NCBI GenBank assembly: GCA_018660835.1
Contig: JABJJN010000020.1
Coordinates: 62,001 to 126,000, forward strand
DNA length: 64,000 nucleotides
DNA from: Gemmatimonadota bacterium
Lineage (GTDB): Bacteria; Latescibacterota; UBA2968; UBA8231
Direction: 5' to 3'
Made by a program: the position numbers and the translations under genes. Shown here in pieces: positions 8,626 through 17,875 of the stretch (within the stretch, counting starts at the first letter, position 1; every line of letters begins with the position of its first letter). The notes beneath the pieces are model-generated. The model made no database searches. It saw only the letters and a list, made by a program, of their open reading frames with translations, and had not been told where the DNA came from.

Positions 8626-9189
8626 TCACTTCTTCTCCACCTCCGCTCCCTCGATACCCTTGCCGATGGCCTCGATGATGAACCTGAGTGTGATCAGCGC
8701 CGCGAGTACACCGAGGACCTTGGCAACATTGATGGCAATGCCCGTCCAGAATCTCTTGCGCTCGTCTGCCTGCCGCTGCTCGAGGTTGAGACTGCGGCCC
8801 GTATCGTCCATCAGGTTGACGTGGTGATCTGCCAGACCATCGGCGGACGTGGTGATCAGCTGAGTAATATTGGCCACCTGTGTACTGGACAGCGGCTCCG
8901 GACCCGACACGGACAACACGACGACGGCACTCATATAGTGTTTCCCGGCGGGAAATACCGAGTCCTTCAGCGTGACGTCCACGACCTTCACGCTGGACAG
9001 AGCTGCCAGGGATGCCTCAATCCGGCTCTCGAACCCGTCGAGCTGGGCCCGCCGTTGCGCACTGTTCTCAACGACAGGCTCAGCAACAACCCTGGGGGCC
9101 GTGTAGCCGAGGAAGGCGCCGAGTAGAAGCCCTCCCATCAGATAGATGACCGTGATGTGGCGCCGGTAGAACGTGGTTTTTTCAGACAT
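8626..9189 (-). CDS. Miniature FliF/YscJ-like two-span membrane protein
   Basis: The protein has 187 residues: one membrane span near 13-32, a ~110-residue external domain, and a second span near 148-168. The external domain contains VDVTLKDSVFPAGKHYMSAV, VVLSVSGPEPLSSTQVANIT, LITTSADGLADHHVNLMDD and TGRSLN. This matches the last part of the FliF/SctJ ring-building motif: a strand, then 'L...QV..I..LV..S..GL....V.++D..G..L'. Genuine FliF is over 500 residues with several such domains, and no flagellar or type III genes are nearby. It ends KGIEGAEVEKK in the cytoplasm. The similarity is read by eye and is moderate. A GAGGG ribosome site precedes the ATG. Confidence 0.55.
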   Translation of the reverse strand: MSEKTTFYRRHITVIYLMGGLLLGAFLGYTAPRVVAEPVVENSAQRRAQLDGFESRIEASLAALSSVKVVDVTLKDSVFPAGKHYMSAVVVLSVSGPEPLSSTQVANITQLITTSADGLADHHVNLMDDTGRSLNLEQRQADERKRFWTGIAINVAKVLGVLAALITLRFIIEAIGKGIEGAEVEKK

Positions 9190-9223
9190 GGAGCCCTCTA
9201 TATGATGAGTGTGCTGGCATAAT

Positions 9224-10471
9224 CTACCCCGTCACGAGGGGTGTTTGTTCGCATTCGGTGAAACGCTTGTCGAAATCTTGCGATCCGTCATCATCTTCAA
9301 CCTCAAGATGTATCCCTCGCACAAATCCGGGAAGCCTGCCGAAATAGAAAGCCTCATGCCGCACCTGTTCGTCCGAAAAACTCCACCGAACCCCGGATGG
9401 GTAAACCACAGTAGAGATACGGCGAAGCTCTGGTGGTTGCGGTTTGCCAAGTTCTTCCAGTAGCGCGACCTCCGGTTCGATCCCCAAGCCTGGACCGGAA
9501 GGAACCGGCAAATAACCATCTACGGGTGTGAGCGGCTCGGCGACGACATCCTTTTCCCAGAGCGCGTGACCGGACATCGAGGACAATGTCGTCTGCCGAC
9601 ATACAGAAGATATATGAGCGACAAAAGCCGCACGGAGAGAAGTCCCGATGGCCTGAATCCAGAAAACTTTTCGATTCTCGTAGCAGACCTGGTCTATGCC
9701 AAAGGTGTCGGCGTCTCCGCCCAATACGAAGCCGTCACACAGATTCTCACGAATCTGCCTTTCTGCCGGCACACCCCTGTCGTAGCTGTCATCTGAGACA
9801 ACGTGGCAGCATCCCGAACCGTAGTGCAACGCAATGGGAAGGTCGATGATGGACCGAATCCGTTTGTAGCCCGACACATCGCGTTGCGGAATGGGCGATT
9901 CGATCCCACCGATGCAGTCGAATTCCTGGAGTTTCTTGAGAATCGGAATAGCCTGGTGGGCATCCCGCAGGTGACCATTGAAGTCCGTCCAGATCTTAAA
10001 TCCCGGCGGCGCGTGCTCGGCAGCGCACTCGGCCAACTCGATCACATCCCACCAGGGACGCACCTTGAGCTTGTAGGTCCTGTAGCCCAGGTCAGCAGCA
10101 TAGCGGATCTGTTGCGCCAACAGGTCTGGCGGCAGGTCAATGGTCCAGTAGGCGAATGGAATACGCGGTCGCCGCTGCTCCCCCATCAGGACATGGGCCG
10201 GAACATCCATTGTCTTCCCCACGGCGTCGAAACAAGCCATGCGAAGCGCATCGGGAACCTGGCCGTGGAGCAGTTCCATCGCATGGCGCCCCACATGCTC
10301 GGACAAATCCGACTCGCCATGCGAATCGCCCCATCCAACGATGCCATTGTCCAGTTCAACGCGGTAGACCGTTACTCGTTCGGTGTGGGTCGTCGCGCGA
10401 CGCATGTTCGCTGCAACGGCCGGAAGGAAGGACATCTGCAGTGGATAGTTGCGAATGGAAGCGATCTTCAT
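9224..10471 (-). CDS. Enolase-superfamily (mandelate racemase/muconate lactonizing-like) protein
   Basis: From the ATG at 10471 (GGGAG site 8 bases before) the protein has 415 residues. Enolase-superfamily features are an N-terminal capping domain, the catalytic lysine motif YKLKV (K134, K136), the metal ligand D163 in IWTDFNGH, and E191 in GGIESPIP. At the position of the third metal ligand the sequence is LPIALHYGSG, with no acidic residue. Members racemise or dehydrate sugar acids and related hydroxy acids by abstracting an alpha proton. The ligand change suggests altered metal binding or loss of activity. The adjacent sugar-processing genes fit sugar-acid metabolism. It is divergent from the Kelch gene. 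Confidence 0.8.
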   Translation of the reverse strand: MKIASIRNYPLQMSFLPAVAANMRRATTHTERVTVYRVELDNGIVGWGDSHGESDLSEHVGRHAMELLHGQVPDALRMACFDAVGKTMDVPAHVLMGEQRRPRIPFAYWTIDLPPDLLAQQIRYAADLGYRTYKLKVRPWWDVIELAECAAEHAPPGFKIWTDFNGHLRDAHQAIPILKKLQEFDCIGGIESPIPQRDVSGYKRIRSIIDLPIALHYGSGCCHVVSDDSYDRGVPAERQIRENLCDGFVLGGDADTFGIDQVCYENRKVFWIQAIGTSLRAAFVAHISSVCRQTTLSSMSGHALWEKDVVAEPLTPVDGYLPVPSGPGLGIEPEVALLEELGKPQPPELRRISTVVYPSGVRWSFSDEQVRHEAFYFGRLPGFVRGIHLEVEDDDGSQDFDKRFTECEQTPLVTG

Positions 10472-10573
10472 AGTAGGTCTCCCTGTGACGCCCGCTCCCT
10501 CGATGAGGACGGGGCGGCCCTTGGGCCTTAGGGTATAAGGGTAGCGGACCGCAATCAAAGCCCAGGACAAGCA

Positions 10574-11743
10574 ATGACCCATGCGTATGGCTGGAGCTGT
10601 GTAAGCTCACAAGTGGCGTGGTCGCCTCGTGATGGGGCGCAGCTCGTCTCCTTCCAGGACAAGCTCTTTCTTCTCGGCGGCTGGAATCAGTACGCCGGCG
10701 ACAGGGTCGACCTCGCCGGCGCCGGCCTGGGCTCCTTCGAATCGGACGTGTGTTCGGAGGTGTGGTGCTCTGATGATGATGGCGGCAGTTGGTCCCTGGT
10801 GACCACGGCGCCGTGGAGTGGCAGGCACATGCACGCAGCCGTCGTGCACGATGGACACATCTGGATCGTCGGGGCAGAGAACGGCACCGCCGACGATGTG
10901 TGGAAATCCACGGATGGCGCCCATTGGGAGCTCGTCGCCGCAACGGTACCCTGGCAAGAGCGCGGCAACCAGATGGTCAGCGTCTTCGATGGCTCCATCT
11001 GGGTCATGGGTGGTCAGGCAGGCGCAGCCAGCCAGACCCATTTCGTCGCAGACTTGAAGGCGGGAAACCCCCTCCCGCCGGCACCGCCACCACTGCGTGA
11101 CGTCTGGCGTACAGACGACGGTCGGCGCTGGGAACAGGTGACAGATGAGGCGCCATGGGCACCAAGGGGCATGATCACCGGCGCCAATGGTGGCGTGCCG
11201 GTTCTTCACGGTCGAATGTGGATCCTGGGTGGCGGCTACGTTGGTACGGGCGGTACGACCCTGAGTTCACTACGCTACGACCTCGAGCAGCAACCAAGGC
11301 TGAAGACGCGTCGCTTCCACAACGATGTGTGGTCATCGGCCGACGGTCGCGAATGGACCTGCCATACAGCGGACGACAAGGTGCCTTGGGCGGGGCGCTC
11401 TTATCACGATACTGCAGCGTGGGATGGCAAACTCTGGGTGTTAGGGGGCCACCGTGGGGTGGCCGACCATCCAGCTGAGATTGCGACGGACGGCAATCGC
11501 AATGACGTGTGGTATTCTGCAGATGGTGAACATTGGCAGGAGCTGTCGCACACTCCCTGGAGTCTGCGCCATGCGTGTGCCGTTCACGTCCATCAGGACG
11601 CATTGTTTCTCGCCGCAGGAAGTGCGGTAACCATCTCGGCAGAACAAGCAGAGCTGAGCAAACACGACTTCACGCACCACGTGGAATCCGCGTGGCGTCC
11701 GGGCGATGTGTGGCGCTTGGATCGCGCCGCCGCGTCTGCATAA
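10574..11743 (+). CDS. Six-bladed Kelch-type beta-propeller protein
   Basis: The 389-residue protein has no signal peptide and is built from six Kelch-like blades, each with a 'W..R' entry, a hydrophobic strand and a Gly-Gly turn: WSPRDGAQLVSFQDKLFLLG, WSGRHMHAAVVHDGHIWIVG, WQERGNQMVSVFDGSIWVMG, WAPRGMITGANGG with RMWILGGG, WAGRSYHDTAAWDGKLWVLG and WSLRHACAVHVHQDALFLAA. Between blades are DVW.S.DG..WE segments like Asp-boxes. Such propellers bind ligands or act as mutarotase-like or epimerase enzymes on sugars; no activity is assigned. An AGGA site precedes the ATG at 10574. It heads the plus-strand run with the esterase and sialidase genes. Confidence 0.75.
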   Translation: MTHAYGWSCVSSQVAWSPRDGAQLVSFQDKLFLLGGWNQYAGDRVDLAGAGLGSFESDVCSEVWCSDDDGGSWSLVTTAPWSGRHMHAAVVHDGHIWIVGAENGTADDVWKSTDGAHWELVAATVPWQERGNQMVSVFDGSIWVMGGQAGAASQTHFVADLKAGNPLPPAPPPLRDVWRTDDGRRWEQVTDEAPWAPRGMITGANGGVPVLHGRMWILGGGYVGTGGTTLSSLRYDLEQQPRLKTRRFHNDVWSSADGREWTCHTADDKVPWAGRSYHDTAAWDGKLWVLGGHRGVADHPAEIATDGNRNDVWYSADGEHWQELSHTPWSLRHACAVHVHQDALFLAAGSAVTISAEQAELSKHDFTHHVESAWRPGDVWRLDRAAASA

Positions 11744-11772
11744 CCTTTGTCCATTGGATCGGTGGATTGAGT

Positions 11773-12939
11773 ATGATGAGTACGCTTTTTTCGGAGCCTC
11801 ATCGCCAGAAGCTCTTCGAGAAACCGGCCTACCAGGCCGCCAGTGGTTTCGCGGCTGCGGGCCTTGAAGCCGTCTACATCGAGAATGAACCCTATCAGGG
11901 CAACAGGACGACGGTGTTCGCCTGGATGGGACTACCCGAGCTGAAGCCGGGCGAGCAGTGTCCCGCGATGGTCCTTCTCCATGGCGGCGGTGGCACCGCC
12001 TTTGATTCATGGGTACGTCTCTGGAACGCCCGTGGCTATGCTGCTATTGCGATAGACCAGTGTGGATGCCAACCACAGATACCGGTTGTAGATGGCGAGC
12101 CACACGATCGCAATCCGGATGGCGGTCCACCTGGATGGGATCAATCAGTTCTTCAGATAAACGACCCGCCAACGGATCAATGGCAGTACCATGCCATCAC
12201 GGCGGCGATCCGCGCCCACTCTCTACTGGCGCATCATCCTGACGTCGACGCCGACCGCATTGGTGTAACCGGGATTTCCTGGGGCGGCTACATGACCTGT
12301 CTGGTTGCAGCGGTTGACGAGCGCTTCAAATGTGCCGTGCCGGTGTACGGCTGTGGATTCCTGGGCGAAAACTCTGGCTGGAAATACGGGCTGTTCCCAA
12401 CTCGCCCCGCAGCAGACATCAGAAAATGGCTCGAACACTGGGACCCGGCGGTATTTCTACCGCACGCGAGAATGCCTTTTCTTTGGGTCAACGGTACCAA
12501 CGACTTCGCCTACCCCATGGATTCCATGCAGAAATCCTATGACATCCAGGGAGGGCCACATCAGCTCTGTCTGCGGATCGAAATGCCCCACGGCCATTCA
12601 CCCGGCTGGGAGCCTGTGGAGATCATGGATTTCGCTGATCATCTGCTGAAAGGAAAGCCCCCTCTCACACACATCACTGAATTCGGCCATGACACCGACA
12701 GCATGTGGGTGCACTACAAATCAGCAGAGCCGATAAAAACAGCCATGGTTTGCTACACTCGGGCTGAAGGCTTCTGGGGAGATCGAAAGTACAACGAGCT
12801 GCCTGCCGAGATTGACCATGAAAATCGACGCGTCTCCGTCACCATCCCCAACCTGTCCAGCGTCTGCTATCTCAATCTGATTGACCAGCAAGATCGGGTC
12901 ACGAGCACCCGACACATCTGTCCAAACCTTTCGGCCTGA
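11773..12939 (+). CDS. Alpha/beta hydrolase, acetyl-xylan-esterase or dienelactone-hydrolase-like
   Basis: A 388-residue cytoplasmic hydrolase starting at ATG 11773 with GGTGG nine bases before. The catalytic triad is visible: nucleophile S169 in GISWGGYM, D244 in VNGTNDFAYP, and a His in MPHGHSPGW (273/275). The oxyanion region is MVLLHGGGGTAFDSW. The arrangement fits prolyl-oligopeptidase/acetyl-xylan-esterase type alpha/beta hydrolases, which deacylate sugars or cleave small esters. Residues after about 300 form a beta domain. Neighbours (sialidase, GH95, Kelch) suggest deacylation of a decorated glycan, which is inference. Confidence 0.75.
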   Translation: MMSTLFSEPHRQKLFEKPAYQAASGFAAAGLEAVYIENEPYQGNRTTVFAWMGLPELKPGEQCPAMVLLHGGGGTAFDSWVRLWNARGYAAIAIDQCGCQPQIPVVDGEPHDRNPDGGPPGWDQSVLQINDPPTDQWQYHAITAAIRAHSLLAHHPDVDADRIGVTGISWGGYMTCLVAAVDERFKCAVPVYGCGFLGENSGWKYGLFPTRPAADIRKWLEHWDPAVFLPHARMPFLWVNGTNDFAYPMDSMQKSYDIQGGPHQLCLRIEMPHGHSPGWEPVEIMDFADHLLKGKPPLTHITEFGHDTDSMWVHYKSAEPIKTAMVCYTRAEGFWGDRKYNELPAEIDHENRRVSVTIPNLSSVCYLNLIDQQDRVTSTRHICPNLSA

Positions 12940-12955
12940 CGTAAGAAGGAGAAAT

Positions 12956-13951
12956 GTGGAACGCTACATTGCCATAGACAATGTCTGCGCCTGGCCAAAC
13001 CTGACGGCAATGCCCGACGGCACTCTGGCCGTCGCCATCTACAACCAACCCATCCACGGCCAATGGCGCGGGGATGTGGAGGTGTGGGTGAGCACCGACG
13101 AGGGACGGTTGTGGGAGAGACGGGGCACAGCTGCACCCGGGGAACCGCCGGGGAATCGTATGGACGTCTCCGCGGGCTGTGCCGCCAATGGTGATTTGAT
13201 CGTCATCAGCTCAGGTACTTCGCCGGCACTGGAGCCGGGCATCTATGATCCTGACTTCGACTTCGAGGGCAAGTTCCTGGCCCCACGGGTCTGTCGCTCC
13301 GCCGACGGCGGACGCACGTGGGAACGGGCGGACACCGTACCCCTGCCCGGGGAGGGCGACGCCTGGTGCATTCCCTTCGGCGACATTGTCGAAGGTCCCG
13401 ATGGACTGGTGTCGCCATTCTATTCGGGGCCTGCGGACGATTCGCGCAACACGGCCTGGCTCTTGCGCTCTGAGGATGATGGTCGCACATGGGGTGATGG
13501 CAGCATCATCGCCGCCGATGACTTCAACGAAACGGCCATCCTGAACCTGGGAGCGGGGCGTTGGCTGGCGGCGTGCCGTACTCACGCGGATGCGCATATG
13601 CAGCTGTTCGCCTCCGCTGACGACGGTCGCAGTTGGCAGGACCGAGGCCCTCTCAGCCTGCCCGCACAGTGTCCCTCCCACCTCACACGGTTGGCAGATG
13701 GTCGAATCCTGTTCACCTTCGCGATGCGCAATCTGGGTCTTCGTGCTGTCGCCGTTCGCTTCAGCGATGATGAGGGCAGCAGCTGGTCAGCGCCGCGCGT
13801 TCTGCTGAGCTACGAGGGCGCAACCGACGGCGGCTATCCGGCAAGTAACCAGCGCGAGGACGGTACCATTGTCACCGTGTTCTACAGCAACAGGATTCCC
13901 GGTCACCACCGCTACCACATGGGTGTGGCGCGCTGGCGGGCAGATTCTTGA
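12956..13951 (+). CDS. Sialidase-like six-bladed propeller with BNR/Asp-box repeats
   Basis: The protein has 331 residues from a GTG at 12956, chosen because AAGGAG stands 4-5 bases upstream; the ATG two bases earlier is out of frame. Five Asp-box repeats are visible: STDEGRLWE, SADGGRTWE, SEDDGRTWG, SADDGRSWQ and SDDEGSSWS. This is the exo-alpha-sialidase/neuraminidase-like fold. The active-site arginine triad cannot be assigned with confidence. The reading frame begins 16 bases after the esterase stop, so the two are co-transcribed. It lacks a signal peptide, so any substrate would be intracellular. Many such proteins in Planctomycetes and Latescibacterota are not true sialidases. Confidence 0.75.
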   Translation: MERYIAIDNVCAWPNLTAMPDGTLAVAIYNQPIHGQWRGDVEVWVSTDEGRLWERRGTAAPGEPPGNRMDVSAGCAANGDLIVISSGTSPALEPGIYDPDFDFEGKFLAPRVCRSADGGRTWERADTVPLPGEGDAWCIPFGDIVEGPDGLVSPFYSGPADDSRNTAWLLRSEDDGRTWGDGSIIAADDFNETAILNLGAGRWLAACRTHADAHMQLFASADDGRSWQDRGPLSLPAQCPSHLTRLADGRILFTFAMRNLGLRAVAVRFSDDEGSSWSAPRVLLSYEGATDGGYPASNQREDGTIVTVFYSNRIPGHHRYHMGVARWRADS

Positions 13952-14026
13952 CAGCGTGCACCGCGTATCGCTGAATCAGACCTTCTGATGAAGGCCAATA
14001 ACTGTACACAGTAAGCGAGGGTAGCA

Positions 14027-15358
14027 ATGGATAGAAGGTGGTTCTTACGTTCCGCCGCCGGCATTGGCGCGGGCGCAGTTGCAGGCGCCGCGGCACTGCG
14101 TGAAATGGTCAACCCCACAGCGGCAGTGGCCGACAGTGCCCTGGCTGCAGTCGAAGGTGCGCCGCTGCCACCACCACCGGTCGCGCTCGACCCCGGAAAC
14201 ATTCCCTACTGGTTGCAGGTACGGAACAGCTTCCCCGTAAGACGTGACCCTCTCTACGTGAACAACGGGGGCCTGGGGCCGTCGCCCTACGAATCGATTC
14301 ATATGCTCAAGCGCATGATCGACCAACAGGAGTTGGAGTGCAGCACCCTGCACTCCGGCGTCCTGTGGAATTCGGTCAAGGAGAAGGCGGGCCGCTGTCT
14401 GGGCTGTGACGCCGACGAGATCGCCTATACGCGCAACGCCACCGAGGGCATCAACATCATTGCCAACGGTCTGCCATTGAAAGAAGGCGACGAGGTCATC
14501 ACCACAACCCACGAACATGTGGGCAACACGATCGCCTGGGTGGCGCGGCAGAAGCGCGACGGCATCGTCATCAAGACCTTCACACCCTCCATGGAAAGCG
14601 CTGAGGAAAACATCAAGCGCATGAAGGCGCTGATCACGAAGCGGACCAGAGCCTTCAACGTGACCCATGTGTCGACGGTAGGGCAGCTGATGCCCGTGAA
14701 TGAGATCGGCAAACTGGCCGCCAAGCATGGCATCTACTACTTCGTAGATGGCGCCCAGGCGCCCGGCATGATGCCGGTCGATGTGCGCGCCATCGGCTGC
14801 CATGCCTACGCGACCAGTGGCCACAAATGGCTGCTGGGCCCGAAGGGCACAGGTCTGCTATACGTGCGCAAGGACACCCTCGACGAAATGGACGCGAAAT
14901 TCGTTGGCGCCTACTCCGCCACCGGCAAATTCAGCATGACCACCGGGGAGTACCACCTGATCGACTCGGCGCAGCGCTACGAATACGGTACCGTCAACGC
15001 TCCGCTGTTTGCCGGCCTGGGTGCGTCCATGGAGTTCCTGCTACGCATCGGACTCGACAACGTCTGGGCCCACAATCATGCCCTGGCGCGGGCCTTCATG
15101 GACGGTCTGACTGAGATCGGGGCACGGATCATCACGCCCCTCCACCCGGATGAACACAGCTCCATGATCACCTTCAAACTCGATGGTGTTACCCAGGCGC
15201 ACCTGTCGAAGGTGCTCAGACAGGAGGCTAAACTCGTCATCCGCGGCATCTACGAGGGCGGCTTCGACGCGATCCGTATCTCCTTCCACGCGTACAACAA
15301 CTTCGATGACGTGGAGCAGGTTCTGGCAGGCGTGCGGACGGCGAAGGCCACTGGCTAG
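14027..15358 (+). CDS. Tat-exported class V aminotransferase (isopenicillin-N-epimerase-like)
   Basis: The 443-residue protein opens with a twin-arginine signal ([20 protein letters not shown], then an Ala-rich stretch), so it should be folded with its cofactor before export. The rest is a fold-type I PLP enzyme of class [48 protein letters not shown]241 in FVDGAQAPG, and the Schiff-base K267 in [15 protein letters not shown]. This family contains isopenicillin N epimerase, cysteine desulfurase-like and kynureninase-like enzymes. An exported PLP enzyme next to a fucosidase gene is notable. A CGAGGG site precedes the ATG. Substrate unknown. Confidence 0.8.
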   Translation: MDRRWFLRSAAGIGAGAVAGAAALREMVNPTAAVADSALAAVEGAPLPPPPVALDPGNIPYWLQVRNSFPVRRDPLYVNNGGLGPSPYESIHMLKRMIDQQELECSTLHSGVLWNSVKEKAGRCLGCDADEIAYTRNATEGINIIANGLPLKEGDEVITTTHEHVGNTIAWVARQKRDGIVIKTFTPSMESAEENIKRMKALITKRTRAFNVTHVSTVGQLMPVNEIGKLAAKHGIYYFVDGAQAPGMMPVDVRAIGCHAYATSGHKWLLGPKGTGLLYVRKDTLDEMDAKFVGAYSATGKFSMTTGEYHLIDSAQRYEYGTVNAPLFAGLGASMEFLLRIGLDNVWAHNHALARAFMDGLTEIGARIITPLHPDEHSSMITFKLDGVTQAHLSKVLRQEAKLVIRGIYEGGFDAIRISFHAYNNFDDVEQVLAGVRTAKATG

Positions 15359-15411
15359 CGGCCAGGACGTTCCCGACGTCAAGAATCCGACCCGACGGAG
15401 AGAGGGATCGC

Positions 15412-17769
15412 ATGCGGTCAAGAGATGACAACGAGTCAGGTTCGTGTCAGGATCTCGTGCTGTGGTATGACGATCCTGCAGCCAGCTGGGTAGAGGCATT
15501 GCCGATTGGCAATGGGCGATTCGGCGCGATGATCCATGGTGGCGTGCCGCGTGAACACATCCAGTTCAACGAAGACACTGTCTGGCGGGGTCGACCGCAT
15601 TCCTATGCACATCCGGGTGCGTCACAGCACTTTGGTCCGCTGAAAGGACTGACTCTCGAGGCTTTAGGCCACGAACGTCATCACGCCTGGGAGCAGGCAC
15701 GTGACTCGCAAGAGCGGGCAGAGTCGTTGGCAACGGAGACGTTCATGTCCACGCCCCTGAAACAAATGGCCTACCAACCTACGGGCGACCTGTTCATTGA
15801 CTTTGAGGGTCAGGGCGATGTAACGCGTTATCACCGATCCCTCGACCTGACGACGGCGCGGGTCGACGTCGAATACGAGTGCAATGGTGTGACATTCTCT
15901 CGCCAGATTCTGGCCAGTCACCCGGGCCAGGGAGTTTGCCTGCGACTGCGCGCAGATCGCGAGGGCGCTCTGGGCTTTCTCGCACATCTTGAAACGCCGC
16001 ATACGGACCACACCACCCACACTGACGCCCACGGGTTCGTTTTACGAGGCAGGGTCGAGGCCGGTGGCATTCGTTTCGAGACGCGCCTTGTCATCCTTCA
16101 AGCAGATGGTGAAGTCTCTATTTCGCCGGCGGGGCTAAGAGTGAAGCACGCCAGCGATGTCACGCTGTTTCTGGTTGCGGCGACGAATTTTGAGAATCCA
16201 AACGACATCGATGCAGATCCCACGGCGCGTTGTGACGGGTTCGTGTCGGGCGTGCGGGACAAGCGTTTCGAGGATATCGAAACCGCCCATCGCGCCGACT
16301 ACCAGGCGCTATTCAACCGTGTCGCGCTCGATCTTGGTGATTCCGAAGTGGTCCATAGAAAGACGCTGGATCGTCTCCTGGAGCCCGACAGGAGCGTCGA
16401 TACACACCTTGCATCTCTCTACTTCCAGTATGGCAGGTACCTGCTGATTGCTTCGTCGCGTCCCGGTTCACAGCCGGCAAATCTGCAAGGCATCTGGAAC
16501 GACCAGCTGGAACCACCTTGGGAGAGCAAGTGGACCGTCAACATCAATACGGAGATGAACTACTGGCCTGCCGAGCCGACACATCTGGGTGAGTGTCATG
16601 AGCCACTGTTCGACATGCTGGAGCAGGTCGCCATCAGTGGGCAGCGAGTCGCACAAGAGCACTATGGCGCTCGTGGATGGGTGCTGCATCACAACACCGA
16701 TCTGTGGCGAGGGGCCGCACCGATCAACGCGTCCAATCATGGTATTTGGCCCACCGGTGGAGCCTGGTTGTGCCAGCATCTCTGGTGGCACTGGCTCTAC
16801 AGTGGTGATCGAGAATTTCTGCAGGTTCGAGCCTATCCGATCATGAAGGGGGCAGCGCAGTTTTTCCTCGATGTGCTCACCCAGGATCCGTCAACGGGTG
16901 ATCTCATCTCGCCCCTCTCCAACTCACCCGAGATCGGTGGTCTGGTCGCGGGACCTACGATGGATCACCAGATCGTGCGAGCCCTTTTCAGGAGTACGGC
17001 CGAGGCGGGTGATGAACTCGGTGTCGATACCGCTCTATGCTCTGAGTTGCGATCGACCGCTACACGCATCGCGCCCAATCAGATCGGACGCCATGGACAA
17101 CTGCAGGAGTGGCTCGTCGACAAGGATGACCCGGAGGAGACACACCGCCACGTCTCCCATCTGTGGGGGCTGCATCCAGGTGACGAGATCACCGAGCACA
17201 CACCCGAGCTTTTTGATGCAGCCCGTCAGTCGCTGCGATTCCGCGGCGACGAGGGCACGGGCTGGTCCATGGGATGGAAGATCAATTTCTGGGCACGTTT
17301 CAAAGACGGTGATCATGCGCTGCGAATGCTGTCGCGCCAGCTACAGCTAACGGGCTCGTCAAGCACCCGATTCACCGGCGGGGGTACGTATCCAAATCTG
17401 TTTGATGCCCACCCACCCTTTCAGATTGACGGCAACTTCGGCGCCACCGCCGGTATCGCCGAGATGTTGCTGCAGTCCCACGCAGGTTATCTCGAACTGC
17501 TGCCGGCACTGCCTGGCAAGTGGGAGCAAGGCCATGTCAGAGGCCTACAGGCGCGTGGCGGCTTCGAAGTGGAAATGAAGTGGAAAAGTGGCAGGCTTGA
17601 ACGGGCCGAAATCTCGTCCACCCGCAATGGGATTTGTGCGATTCGGACGACTGTACCGATTGATGTGCGACAAGGTGGCGACATCATCAACGTGCAGGAG
17701 AGCGAATTCGGCATCCGGGAGTTCGCAGCAGAGGCGGGCGTCACCTACGAGATCCTGGCCTGTGGGTGA
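15412..17769 (+). CDS. GH95 alpha-L-fucosidase (or alpha-L-galactosidase)
   Basis: A 785-residue glycoside hydrolase with the full GH95 arrangement: an N-terminal beta domain ([31 protein letters not shown]), a linker and an (alpha/alpha)6 barrel. Catalytic residues match the family: N377 and N379 in [15 protein letters not shown], general acid E566 in [12 protein letters not shown], and the Asp of the [10 protein letters not shown] segment near the C-terminus. GH95 enzymes invert terminal alpha-1,2-fucose or alpha-L-galactose from glycans. There is no signal peptide, so it acts on imported oligosaccharides or is released otherwise. A GGAGAGAG site stands 9 bases before the ATG. It ends the plus-strand catabolic run. 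Confidence 0.88.
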   Translation: MRSRDDNESGSCQDLVLWYDDPAASWVEALPIGNGRFGAMIHGGVPREHIQFNEDTVWRGRPHSYAHPGASQHFGPLKGLTLEALGHERHHAWEQARDSQERAESLATETFMSTPLKQMAYQPTGDLFIDFEGQGDVTRYHRSLDLTTARVDVEYECNGVTFSRQILASHPGQGVCLRLRADREGALGFLAHLETPHTDHTTHTDAHGFVLRGRVEAGGIRFETRLVILQADGEVSISPAGLRVKHASDVTLFLVAATNFENPNDIDADPTARCDGFVSGVRDKRFEDIETAHRADYQALFNRVALDLGDSEVVHRKTLDRLLEPDRSVDTHLASLYFQYGRYLLIASSRPGSQPANLQGIWNDQLEPPWESKWTVNINTEMNYWPAEPTHLGECHEPLFDMLEQVAISGQRVAQEHYGARGWVLHHNTDLWRGAAPINASNHGIWPTGGAWLCQHLWWHWLYSGDREFLQVRAYPIMKGAAQFFLDVLTQDPSTGDLISPLSNSPEIGGLVAGPTMDHQIVRALFRSTAEAGDELGVDTALCSELRSTATRIAPNQIGRHGQLQEWLVDKDDPEETHRHVSHLWGLHPGDEITEHTPELFDAARQSLRFRGDEGTGWSMGWKINFWARFKDGDHALRMLSRQLQLTGSSSTRFTGGGTYPNLFDAHPPFQIDGNFGATAGIAEMLLQSHAGYLELLPALPGKWEQGHVRGLQARGGFEVEMKWKSGRLERAEISSTRNGICAIRTTVPIDVRQGGDIINVQESEFGIREFAAEAGVTYEILACG

Positions 17770-17875
17770 GCTCTGCTGCGACCGCATGAATCCTCGACCG
17801 AACGAACCGTCGGCTCGAACGTGAAGGGACCGGCCTGGACCTGGGCACCGCGCAGCGTGTCCACAAGGAAGCTGT

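Noticed and set aside
17770..17875. Terminator between convergent GH95 and cytochrome b fusion genes
   Set aside because: No stem-loop with adequate pairing or T-run is visible in the gap.
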